The notes below the pieces were generated by a model. It was not told the DNA's origin and did no database searches. It saw only the letters and a program-made list of their open reading frames with translations. A DNA stretch of 15,136 nucleotides, taken from Phycisphaeraceae bacterium (GTDB taxonomy: Bacteria; Planctomycetota; Phycisphaerae; Phycisphaerales; Phycisphaeraceae). The position numbers and the translations under genes are program-made. Positions within the stretch are counted from its first letter, which is position 1. Every line of letters begins with the position of its first letter. This document shows positions 1 through 6,185 of this stretch, piece after piece. The DNA lies in assembly GCA_016763955.1 (NCBI GenBank), contig JAESSU010000201.1, forward strand, positions 1 to 15,136, read 5' to 3'.

Positions 1-510
1 CGGCGCGGTGGGCCATGCGTTTGCGGCTGCGAATGTGCAGGAACGCGTTGCACCTGTGTATGTGGCGATGGGTTGCGGTGGCATGCCCGCGTTGACACCA
101 GTCAAAAATACGACGTAGCCGCCGACCATTACGGTATCTGTCGATGGTGCTCCGGAGTCCAACGCAAAGGTGGTGGTGGTCGGCGTGACAGTGGCGGTAT
201 CGACCGTGAACTCAAGGCCGAGCGATTCACTAAGCACCACCCCAAAGACATACTCCGCGTCTGTATTGCTGGCGACCATTGCATTGATGAGTATTTGCAC
301 CACGTCTCCGCGTGCCCATGTTGCGGGCAGTGTGGCTGCCGCTTTGTAATGGCCGGTGGTGCCGGTGGATGTGATGGTTACTGTGACGGCCCCATCGAGT
401 GTGCCATTGCGGTAGACGCTGCCAGTGGGCAGTGCATCTGCGTCACTGAGTACACTCGCTGCGGTACGCAAGGTAAAAAGGGCCGTGATTGTGTCGCCGG
501 GAATAATCAT
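1..510 (-). CDS. Partial beta-rich phage appendage/structural protein, C-terminus beyond window
   Basis: An open frame of 170 codons starts with ATG at 510-508 and runs to the first base of the window without a stop, so only the N-terminal part is visible. The start overlaps the stop of the LamG-like gene (ATGA), which indicates translational coupling. The translation begins MIIPGDTITALFTLRT and is rich in Thr, Val, Gly and Ala with alternating beta-strand character. It contains a segment of the type 'TGSVYRNG...GAVTVTIT' and a later 'GGYVVFLTG...IATYTGATRSCTF' segment. In my recollection such segments occur in phage tail or baseplate-associated proteins with Ig-like beta-sandwich modules. 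Position downstream of LamG and other small beta proteins fits a virion appendage. No enzyme motif is seen. Family assignment is inference; the reading frame itself is well supported. Confidence 0.75.
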   Translation of the reverse strand, partial: MIIPGDTITALFTLRTAASVLSDADALPTGSVYRNGTLDGAVTVTITSTGTTGHYKAAATLPATWARGDVVQILINAMVASNTDAEYVFGVVLSESLGLEFTVDTATVTPTTTTFALDSGAPSTDTVMVGGYVVFLTGVNAGMPPQPIATYTGATRSCTFAAANAWPTAP

Positions 511-1301
511 GCGAAGTACCTCGCAGGTGTGAAATGTTTAGATCGGAACAAGGGGCCGCCGGGGAATGGTGCTATTGCACCGCCCCAAAAAGTGCTTTGA
601 AACGGCATATAAATTTGGTTGGGATCATCGCGGAGGGAGATGATTTCAGCGGTACTCAGACCACGGTTGTAAAGCAGTACGCGGGGGATCACGCCTGTCC
701 AAAAGCGATTTGCTCCATCATCGCCGATTCGTGCATAGCCAGATGTTGTGGTCGGGAATCCGCTCATGGTCGTGGTGCCATCAGACACGCCGTCAAGCCA
801 GACTTCTGATGGTTTGTTTTCCCGAACCGTTCCCGCCACCATCCTAAAACCCGTGCCAACGTTTGTGGCCCCAGTCAACGTGACTGTGCCCGAGCTGTAA
901 CAATCAAGCCGAAGTTTATTGGTGTTATTAACACTCAGCCCATAACCTTGGCTGCCGCCAGCGTCCCAACACGACAAATACGGTCGATAATTATTCGTTC
1001 CTAGATGCGTTCCCCATGCGACGATTGTAAACGCCCCGGTTATCCGCACAGTGTTGGACGTGCCAATGTCAATGTACGAATTCGCAAACTCATACTGTGG
1101 CCCAAACTCATCCCATGTTCTCGTCACGCCAGCTTGCGGCGCGCCATCAGCGTCAAGACCCGCGCGATTGTATGCAGGCCCAGTCGGTTCGCGAGCATCC
1201 CACAGACCTACTAATCCGCGCGTTAACCAGTTGTCTTTGTTAAGCGGCACGTGCATAGGCGGTGTTGATTGCCATGGAATTCGTTTATCAATTTTAATCA
1301 T
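507..1301 (-). CDS. LamG/concanavalin A-like lectin domain protein (phage appendage)
   Basis: The 264-residue protein has one domain that looks like a LamG/concanavalin A-like jelly roll, about residues 28-240. It shows the typical opening GLVGLWDARE, alternating strands such as 'GAFTIVAWG' and 'RMVAGTVRENKPSEVWLDGV', and the family-typical end 'RVLLYNRGLSTAEIISLRDDP'. Such domains bind carbohydrate and in phages sit on tail fibres, tail spikes or decoration proteins; LamG proteins are common among tail and head appendages. There is no signal peptide. The ATG at 1301 overlaps the TAA of the upstream gene by one base, and its own stop overlaps the ATG of the downstream gene. The three genes therefore form a tightly coupled cassette. 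Carbohydrate binding is a family expectation, not shown here. Confidence 0.8.
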   Translation of the reverse strand: MIKIDKRIPWQSTPPMHVPLNKDNWLTRGLVGLWDAREPTGPAYNRAGLDADGAPQAGVTRTWDEFGPQYEFANSYIDIGTSNTVRITGAFTIVAWGTHLGTNNYRPYLSCWDAGGSQGYGLSVNNTNKLRLDCYSSGTVTLTGATNVGTGFRMVAGTVRENKPSEVWLDGVSDGTTTMSGFPTTTSGYARIGDDGANRFWTGVIPRVLLYNRGLSTAEIISLRDDPNQIYMPFQSTFWGGAIAPFPGGPLFRSKHFTPARYFA

Positions 1302-1660
1302 TACGCCACCGCCGTAACGTGCGACCCATCTGCTTCAACCGTTACGGATTGCGCTGTGTTGCCGGTAAACACGGTGCGCGCGAATTGATGAGCCATTGGG
1401 ATATCTACGCCTTGCTCGACCACAGCACTATTGGCAGTCGATCCATAAATCGTGCGGTAGAGGTAGTAGTCTGTATTGTCGTTTGAAACTTCGATATCAC
1501 AACGGCAAGCCACTGTTGGCCCGGTGCCTCCGTTGGTGATCCGCACGTTTATAGATGCACCATATCCTGCCGACAGGTCAATGCCTGTGCCAGTGGCGGT
1601 CGAACCAGCTGTGTTAGTTGCGGATGCTTGAAATGTGAGATCTGTTTTTGTAACGGGCAT
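1301..1660 (-). CDS. Small beta-rich hypothetical phage protein
   Basis: A 119-residue protein rich in Thr, Ala, Val and Gly with a predicted all-beta character (for example 'ASINVRITNGGTGPTVACRCDIEVSNDNTDYYLY'). It begins MPVTKTDLTF. The start is well supported: AAAGGAG lies at 1668-1674 (minus strand), 7 bases before ATG at 1660. The stop overlaps the start of the LamG-like gene. I do not recognise the family. Size, composition and position suggest a virion or tail-associated beta-sandwich protein (inference). No catalytic motif, membrane segment or signal peptide is visible. Confidence 0.75.
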   Translation of the reverse strand: MPVTKTDLTFQASATNTAGSTATGTGIDLSAGYGASINVRITNGGTGPTVACRCDIEVSNDNTDYYLYRTIYGSTANSAVVEQGVDIPMAHQFARTVFTGNTAQSVTVEADGSHVTAVA

Positions 1661-1667
1661 ATAATTG

Positions 1668-1674
1668 CTCCTTT
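1668..1674 (-). promoter_or_regulatory. Strong Shine-Dalgarno for the 119-aa gene
   Basis: Minus-strand AAAGGAG with a 7-base spacer to ATG at 1660. It sits in the 20-bp gap after the stop of the upstream gene. Confidence 0.75.
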
Positions 1675-1680
1675 AATTAT

Positions 1681-2280
1681 TTACGTTGCGTTCCAAACAC
1701 TCTGAGGCACATGTCCATCCACAAACGCAATTGCATCTGCAACACTGACCATGATCTGGCCCCGGAGTCCCGTGTGTTTACTGCCGATCACAGGCAAGTG
1801 CTGGCTTAACTGGCTAATTAGCGATTCCATGCTCGTCGCGTGGCAGGGCGGTGTTAGAATGCGAACTGGGGCAGATTCTTTGCCTCTAATCGCCCAGCGT
1901 CGCAGAGCTCCAGCCAGTACGACGCAAGCTGTCTGCTGATCTATGCGTATGTCCAGTGGCAGCCGTTTCCCCGCGTCCTGATACCAGCGGTTGTAAGCAC
2001 AGACCAGCAGGGGGTTGTGGGTGCTTGAAAAGGTGATAGACCCTTGGCGCACGGTTGACTGGATGCCACGGATCCGCATCTCGATCCCGTGACTATGTAC
2101 CAGGACCATGTACCAATAGAGCAGCGGCCAACTGTGTCGCCGCCTGCTGATGCTGATCCTCGCTTGTCTGCTGCCGCCTTTGCCCATGGACATCTCAGCA
2201 CCACTGAGCATCACAGCGTCAAGCAGCTGATACAAGTCGTCGAAGATCAGTGAGTGTGTGGACAATTTCTCGTCGATCAA
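1681..2280 (-). CDS. Unrecognised 199-aa protein with TTG start overlapping the sigma-factor gene
   Basis: The frame starts with TTG at 2280-2278. A strong GGAGG (2290-2294, minus strand) lies 9 bases upstream, which makes this non-ATG start more credible than the later ATG at 2211, which has no visible Shine-Dalgarno. With the TTG start the gene overlaps the 3' end of the sigma-like gene by 62 bp. The protein is basic in places (SRQARISISRRRHSW) and has one moderately hydrophobic stretch (WPLLYWYMVLVHSHG, about residues 51-65). I do not recognise it and see no catalytic motif. The stop lies 20 bp before the next start, consistent with a polycistronic unit. Confidence is moderate because the ORF is an orphan to me. 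Confidence 0.55.
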   Translation of the reverse strand: MIDEKLSTHSLIFDDLYQLLDAVMLSGAEMSMGKGGSRQARISISRRRHSWPLLYWYMVLVHSHGIEMRIRGIQSTVRQGSITFSSTHNPLLVCAYNRWYQDAGKRLPLDIRIDQQTACVVLAGALRRWAIRGKESAPVRILTPPCHATSMESLISQLSQHLPVIGSKHTGLRGQIMVSVADAIAFVDGHVPQSVWNAT

Positions 2281-2794
2281 TGTGTAGTACCTCCGAAAGT
2301 TGACGTGATGTCAGATTGGTAAGCATGGCACCCAAGCCTATGAGCCGCCGCCGCATGGGTTGACGATCAATAAAATCAAGGACAACGAGATACTCATCAG
2401 CATCCTCAGCATTGAGTTGGTCGGGCGTGATGGTGTTAGAAAGAAGGGCAGTCGTCTCAGCAATGGAAGCCTGTTGGTCATAATCTTCGAACGTAACGCT
2501 ACTGGCCATGCTCTCGTGCTTGTCTGTTCCGGGGGCCCCGTACATTTGACGCAACCCGCGAGCAGCTGTGCGACGGATCACCGTAGCAGCAAATCCACGG
2601 AATGAATCGCCCCGGTCAGGATCGAAGCTGCGGCATGCTGCGAGTAAGCCCTCGCCCGCCCATTCGACAGCGCGTTTGCCGTAGTGCTTGCGCAGTAGAT
2701 TTTCAGCCCAACCGAGGTTGTCGGTGCAGAGCGTGTTCTCTTCGATAGGTGTGAAGTGGTGGCGTGTGGGTGCTACACCTTGAGACAATGACAT
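2219..2794 (-). CDS. Sigma-70-like RNA polymerase sigma factor (phage-encoded)
   Basis: The 191-residue protein has the layout of a minimal sigma-70 family factor. Residues about 25-86 match region 2: an acidic-aromatic helix 'RAVEWAGEGLLAACRSFDP' followed by 'GDSFRGFAATVIRRTAARGLRQMYG', equivalent to the core-binding and -10-recognition helices. Residues about 136-188 (LDFIDRQPMRRRLI...LTSRQLSEVLHIDRREIVHTLTDL) resemble region 4 with a helix-turn-helix that would contact the -35 element. It should bind host core RNA polymerase and redirect it, plausibly to late promoters, since structural-type genes follow downstream in the same direction. The ATG at 2794 has only a weak purine-rich site upstream. 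A 151-bp gap separates it from the preceding gene, so it may have its own promoter. The target promoters are unknown. Confidence 0.75.
   Translation of the reverse strand: MSLSQGVAPTRHHFTPIEENTLCTDNLGWAENLLRKHYGKRAVEWAGEGLLAACRSFDPDRGDSFRGFAATVIRRTAARGLRQMYGAPGTDKHESMASSVTFEDYDQQASIAETTALLSNTITPDQLNAEDADEYLVVLDFIDRQPMRRRLIGLGAMLTNLTSRQLSEVLHIDRREIVHTLTDLRRLVSAA
2290..2294 (-). promoter_or_regulatory. Shine-Dalgarno deciding the TTG start at 2280
   Basis: GGAGG on the minus strand, 9 bases before TTG at 2280, inside the coding sequence of the sigma-like gene. It is the main reason for choosing the overlapping upstream start. Confidence 0.5.
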
Positions 2795-2945
2795 GAATGT
2801 GCTTCTCTGCGGTGTTGACTACCCATAATCAACAACAGGATTGATACACACATCATATCGACAAGGTGTGTGCTGTGTCTACAGCATATTGTGGTGGGGC
2901 GGTGTTATTCTTTAACTGTAAATAATCTATAGAACGATTTATAAT
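2795..2945. promoter_or_regulatory. Intergenic region upstream of the sigma-like gene with two inverted repeats
   Basis: The 151-bp AT-richer gap between two minus-strand genes holds an inverted repeat TGTTGA (2813-2818) / TCAACA (2829-2834) with a 10-base spacer. It also holds a second complementary pair, ACACAC and GTGTGT, around 2847-2873. Both could be operator sites or weak hairpins controlling the sigma-like gene. No convincing -35/-10 pair was found and there is no T-run for a terminator. Confidence 0.3.
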
Positions 2946-3458
2946 TTATAGTTCGCCGTCCAGAGTTTTTTGCTGTGCAAGCACTATCGCTTCCTCTTCT
3001 GCTTCTTGCTCGCGTCGGCGTGCTGCTTGATCAGGTGTGTCCTCGTACATCCACGACTCATCCTTGGCGTGCTTGGCTGCTTCTTGGAGAGCCGCCAGCA
3101 TTCCGATCATCATGTCATGCTCCCAGCCATAGAACTTGCCGATCAGGTCAGCGTGCTGCATGGTGATGCTCAACGCTTCCATGCGAGACAGGTAATCATC
3201 CTTGAGACTCAGCCGCCGCAACTGTGCTTCCCATAGCCGAAGTTGGGCATCTGCCTCATCCATCTTTAGTGCAAGGTCTTCATTGATCTCGTCGCGTAGT
3301 TCCGGGTCAAAGCCTGAGCGGGGGATGAGTCGGATCGAGCATGCGTCAACCATCTCGTCGAGGTCTTGGAACTCCGCTCCCTCACGGGTGTCGATTCCCC
3401 AGCGATAAGCGTTGTCATCGCCAATGGGTCCAGTACGCTTGGTTTGGGTGTCAGCCAT
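2946..3458 (-). CDS. Acidic, largely helical hypothetical phage protein
   Basis: A 170-residue, strongly acidic and predominantly alpha-helical protein. The middle part (LRDEINEDLALKMDEADAQ onward, about residues 55-105) has coiled-coil character, and the C-terminus (RRREQEAEEEAIVLAQQ) is a charged helix. I do not recognise the family; no nucleic-acid-binding or catalytic motif is visible. It is the first gene of the minus-strand run that leads into the sigma-like and structural-type genes. The ATG at 3458 lacks a clear Shine-Dalgarno. A perfect TATAAT lies 6 bases upstream on the same strand, so a leaderless or nearly leaderless transcript is conceivable. Confidence 0.65.
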   Translation of the reverse strand: MADTQTKRTGPIGDDNAYRWGIDTREGAEFQDLDEMVDACSIRLIPRSGFDPELRDEINEDLALKMDEADAQLRLWEAQLRRLSLKDDYLSRMEALSITMQHADLIGKFYGWEHDMMIGMLAALQEAAKHAKDESWMYEDTPDQAARRREQEAEEEAIVLAQQKTLDGEL

Positions 3459-3464
3459 GCCGCC

Positions 3465-3470
3465 ATTATA
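3465..3470 (-). promoter_or_regulatory. Perfect -10 hexamer immediately upstream of the 170-aa gene
   Basis: Minus-strand TATAAT ends 6 bases before ATG at 3458, placing the expected transcription start at or within a base or two of the A of the ATG. No good -35 hexamer was found at 16-18 bp, so activity is uncertain. Confidence 0.35.
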
Positions 3471-3564
3471 GGCACAGCTATTGTGTCACGCGCGAGACAA
3501 ATACGACAAAACTTAGCAGTCTCACATATTGAGGCTGGGTAAAAAAACTAAAATAACAGCTGCA

Positions 3565-3583
3565 AGGGTACATTTCATACCCT
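3565..3583. repeat. Inverted repeat / hairpin in the divergent promoter region
   Basis: AGGGTA (3565-3570) and TACCCT (3578-3583) form perfect 6-bp arms around a 7-base loop, between the divergently transcribed 170-aa gene and the ImmA-like gene. It may be an operator for one or both promoters. No T-run follows on either strand close enough for a terminator. Confidence 0.4.
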
Positions 3584-3623
3584 CGTTGTCCGATGTTATA
3601 AGGCATGACGATTTGTACTTGCT

Positions 3624-3634
3624 AAGGGGAATCC
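3624..3634 (+). promoter_or_regulatory. Ribosome-binding site for the GTG start of the ImmA-like gene
   Basis: AAGGGGAATCC with the AAGGGG core a few bases before GTG at 3636. The same 11-base string precedes the GTG start of the DUF4041 nuclease gene (5660-5670, minus strand). Confidence 0.6.
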
Positions 3635-3635
3635 G

Positions 3636-4010
3636 GTGGAATTATCTATAGGTCCGTTCGACTATCGTGTATACATGGTGCCTAATCTTGTTGACCCAGC
3701 GACAGGTGAAAAGCTGGATGGCGGGATCAGCTTCAAAAAACAAGAGCTGTATCTCGACACATCTGTCATCCATAGGCGACGGCGGACGGTCTTGCTCCAC
3801 GAATACTTTCATGCATGGGCGTATCACTTAGGCAGGCCAGACGACGAAGAAACACAGTGTGACCACTTCGCAGCAGCCTGCTTACAATTCGAAAAATCAC
3901 TTGAACCATGGGGTGGCAAAGATGCGTTGAAGTGTTTGGAAGTGAAGGTTGATATGGAAGGATCAATCCCCGTCCTGAAGATCCCCCGGAGCGACTGGGG
4001 CTCTCAGTGA
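3636..4010 (+). CDS. ImmA/IrrE-family zinc metallopeptidase
   Basis: The 124-residue protein carries the gluzincin-type motif HEYFH (residues 55-59) in the context 'RTVLLHEYFHAWAYHLG'. It is followed by 'DDEETQCDHFAAACL' (69-83), where Glu71 or Glu72 is the likely third zinc ligand and 'DHFAA' matches the family helix. In ImmA/IrrE (DUF955) proteins this fold cleaves a phage or mobile-element repressor or acts in stress signalling. In other phages it is a small lysogeny-module protein. The start is GTG with AAGGGG just upstream; an in-frame stop lies further upstream, so no longer version is possible. Its usual partner, an adjacent ImmR-type HTH repressor, is absent. The nearest repressor candidate is the RHH protein at 5690-6034, beyond the nuclease gene. 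The substrate is unknown. Confidence 0.8.
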   Translation: MELSIGPFDYRVYMVPNLVDPATGEKLDGGISFKKQELYLDTSVIHRRRRTVLLHEYFHAWAYHLGRPDDEETQCDHFAAACLQFEKSLEPWGGKDALKCLEVKVDMEGSIPVLKIPRSDWGSQ

Positions 4011-4075
4011 TGCTGACGGTAAGGTTAACAAGCATGAGGGCCCCTTGGTTATGGTGTTATTGATTCAATAAATGG

Positions 4076-5659
4076 TTAATCTTCTTCATCGTTCCAGCCA
4101 ACAGTCACAGTCTCCCCAGCCAAACGTCTTTCCAGCAGATCAGGGTTAGCTTCCAGTGCTTTGGTTTCACGGTACTGGGCGGCTTCTGCGGCCATGGTCC
4201 ATTTTGCTTCCATTCCCATTTCGTCAACCAGCTTGCGGATCTCTGCCAGAGTCAGTCGAAAGAATTCCTTACGGGGGTTGACCTTGTTGACTTTGGCTGA
4301 GTGGAATTCCTGGTGTAATCTGTATTCCAGTGCAGGTGCATCCTCACTGTAAAGCAATGTATGCACATCAAACTCAAATGGCACACTGGCATCTCCTAGT
4401 TCCTTGACTCGCTCCAATGGTTTAAGCCGACGGGTCAAGCCGATCTTATAAACGTTTTCACCAAACGAACCAATATTAGAGATGACATAGACGTGGCCAC
4501 ATTTGGTCAGTTGGGCTTGTGATTGTGCCCGCTGGCTTCTGGCTTCTGCCTCTTTCCACTTGACTTCCAACTCAGCAAGTTGCTGCTCGTATTTGTCACG
4601 TTCACCAGCGTGAGCCCCTTCGAGATGTTGACGGGCTTTGGCCATGGCATCTTCGAGCATTTTTTCTTCTTTTTCAGCATCTTTTTGAATTTTTTCCAAT
4701 TCAATTCTACGGCGGTTTTCCTCTTGCATGCGTGCTCGAATTGCTCGTTGTTCCTCACGCTCTTCAAGTTGCAGCACTAAAACCTTGACTCCCCAGTCCA
4801 ATTCGTCGAGTCTAGCCTGTAAATATTCAGGCAGAATTCTAGCGTTACGGAATGCGGACCCATTGAGATTAACAAGGTTGTACACATCCTGAATCTTCTT
4901 TTGCATCTTGCCATAGTTATCGTGTTTGATGTCTGACAGGATGCTATCCACGCCACCATTAAAAGCGTCAGTGATGAATGAAACAGCAGTGTCTCTACGA
5001 ACATTCTCTGCATACTGACAGTCGGCAACTCGATTTAATTTGACCAGTTGCTTGGTACGTTCGCGGGCAAGTTTTAGTTGTTTGCCAGCTTCTTTGTAAG
5101 AGTATTCTTCAGCTAGTTCATCGAAAGCACTGTGATTAGGAATAAGCCATTCATCTCCATAGCCGCGAACCTTGCGTTTCATGGCGGCAAGTCCATTGGT
5201 ATAAATCCTGTGATTTTTTTGGGCATCTAAAACATCTTCACCAACTTGCTTGGCTTGATCATTAGCGTTGTCGATGATTTTTATTGCGCTATGTGAGGCT
5301 TCGTCAAGGACGAGTTTTCTTTCCTTGCGGGCATCGGACAGGGTTTGTTTAGATTCTTTGGTGAGATTGTCGATTTCGGCGTTGATGTTTGTCAGGCGGG
5401 ATCGCATCTGGGCTTCTTCGGCATTCAAAGCTCTTTGTTTGTCTGCCGCTTTATGTTCGAGTTGCCTCTGTGCATCTTGGATTTGTATCGCCAATTCTCG
5501 CTTTTTGCTGGCAATTTCAGCTTCTACGTCAACAATTGGCTCGTACTTGCGAAGCGATTCAACATGATGATTAAGCTCTTCGTTTTTACGATAGATTAGG
5601 CCTGCAAAAACGATCAAGCCGACACATACGAGCAGCAGAATGATTACAACTATTCCCAC
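4076..5659 (-). CDS. Membrane-anchored DUF4041 + GIY-YIG (T5orf172) nuclease, SNIPE-like
   Basis: The 527-residue protein has four parts. An N-terminal transmembrane helix spans about residues 2-23 (GIVVIILLLVCVGLIVFAG). A long coiled coil spans about 40-150. A DUF4041-type region spans about 165-300, marked by 'RGYGDEWLIPN...FDELAEEYSYKEAG'. A second coiled coil (about 295-385) leads to a GIY-YIG nuclease of the T5orf172 type (about 388-470). In the nuclease I see GHVYVIS (388-394), YKIG (404-407), Arg410/411 and a probable metal-binding Glu445 in 'ALEYRLHQEF'. From memory, this architecture is that of SNIPE, an inner-membrane nuclease that cuts incoming phage DNA during injection. Here it would be a prophage superinfection-exclusion gene (inference). 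The start is GTG with AAGGGGAATCC directly upstream. It lies 30 bp behind the RHH gene, probably in one transcript, and converges with the ImmA-like gene. Confidence 0.85.
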   Translation of the reverse strand: MGIVVIILLLVCVGLIVFAGLIYRKNEELNHHVESLRKYEPIVDVEAEIASKKRELAIQIQDAQRQLEHKAADKQRALNAEEAQMRSRLTNINAEIDNLTKESKQTLSDARKERKLVLDEASHSAIKIIDNANDQAKQVGEDVLDAQKNHRIYTNGLAAMKRKVRGYGDEWLIPNHSAFDELAEEYSYKEAGKQLKLARERTKQLVKLNRVADCQYAENVRRDTAVSFITDAFNGGVDSILSDIKHDNYGKMQKKIQDVYNLVNLNGSAFRNARILPEYLQARLDELDWGVKVLVLQLEEREEQRAIRARMQEENRRRIELEKIQKDAEKEEKMLEDAMAKARQHLEGAHAGERDKYEQQLAELEVKWKEAEARSQRAQSQAQLTKCGHVYVISNIGSFGENVYKIGLTRRLKPLERVKELGDASVPFEFDVHTLLYSEDAPALEYRLHQEFHSAKVNKVNPRKEFFRLTLAEIRKLVDEMGMEAKWTMAAEAAQYRETKALEANPDLLERRLAGETVTVGWNDEED

Positions 5660-5670
5660 GGATTCCCCTT
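5660..5670 (-). promoter_or_regulatory. Ribosome-binding site for the GTG start of the DUF4041 nuclease
   Basis: Minus-strand AAGGGGAATCC directly abuts GTG at 5659, with 5 bases between the AAGGGG core and the start. It is identical over 11 bases to the site before the ImmA-like gene at 3624-3634. Confidence 0.6.
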
Positions 5671-5689
5671 AATTCCAAACTATTCTCGC

Positions 5690-6034
5690 TCAATCACGTT
5701 TAGGCGTACCTTTAAAACCCGCTGCTTTCTTGGCGGCGAAGCTCCGTTTGGGACGTCCGGCAACATCGGGGGCAATCTGCCCGGCTGGACGTGATGCGGG
5801 GTCTTCTTGGGCCTCAAGTCGCTCCAGCATCAATCTGACATAGTCTTGACGGATTGAATCGGGCACATTCATCATGATGGCAGCTTGAAGTTCTTCTGGA
5901 ACCCTTCCATACCACTTGAGCAGACGATCCATAATCAACTTGCGGTCCATGCCAGACCAAGTGTTGATTTGATCCAAGCATTCCTTTGCTTCTGGACTGA
6001 TCGAAATGCTGATGTTGTTCTTGTTGGTTGCCAT
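5690..6034 (-). CDS. Ribbon-helix-helix DNA-binding protein, probable repressor
   Basis: In this 114-residue protein the N-terminal half fits a ribbon-helix-helix fold. A short beta strand with alternating residues 'NISISISPE' (7-15) is followed by helix A 'AKECLDQINTWSG' (16-28), a turn, and helix B 'RKLIMDRLLKWYG' (31-43). A further helical region continues to about residue 75, and the tail (93-114, 'GRPKRSFAAKKAAG...') is Lys/Arg-rich and may contact DNA non-specifically. RHH proteins of this size typically dimerise and bind short repeats in their own promoters. The divergent intergenic region just upstream (6035-6185) is full of short repeats, so autoregulation and control of the rightward operon is likely (inference). 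It is probably cotranscribed with the membrane nuclease downstream. ATG at 6034 has only a weak Shine-Dalgarno. Confidence 0.7.
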   Translation of the reverse strand: MATNKNNISISISPEAKECLDQINTWSGMDRKLIMDRLLKWYGRVPEELQAAIMMNVPDSIRQDYVRLMLERLEAQEDPASRPAGQIAPDVAGRPKRSFAAKKAAGFKGTPKRD

Positions 6035-6090
6035 TTAATACATAGTCTCAAAATTTTTTCTGCTTGTAAACCTTTGTCTGCTATTTATAT

Positions 6091-6176
6091 AACGTAGAAA
6101 CGTATTAGAAACGCGTAGTTATGTATTAATAAAACGCAGTTACGTTTTACAATGTACTCAGTACATCAACGAAACG
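6091..6176. promoter_or_regulatory. Repeat-rich divergent operator/promoter region
   Basis: AAACG occurs at 6098, 6109, 6132 and 6172, with CGTTT at 6143. The spacings of 11 and 23 bases are close to whole helical turns. TAAAACG (6130-6136) and CGTTTTA (6143-6149) form a 7-bp inverted repeat with a 6-base centre. A second inverted repeat, ATGTACT-C-AGTACAT, covers 6152-6166. A rightward -10 candidate is TACAAT at 6148-6153 with a weak -35 (TTAATA at 6126-6131). The region separates the RHH gene from the winged-HTH gene, exactly where a phage genetic switch would lie. Confidence 0.5.
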
Positions 6177-6185
6177 AGGTTAATC

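Noticed and set aside
73..600. Open frames on the plus strand (73-600, 534-809, 1005-1317) over the left block
   Set aside because: They lie antisense to the LamG-like and partial appendage genes, have Cys- and Arg-rich unnatural compositions and no ribosome-binding sites. The minus-strand frames have coupled starts and stops and recognisable domains.
4011..4075. Bidirectional terminator between the ImmA-like and nuclease genes
   Set aside because: An imperfect TAACAAG/CTTGGTTA pairing is visible but with a bulge and no T-run on either side. The 65-bp gap otherwise shows nothing clear.
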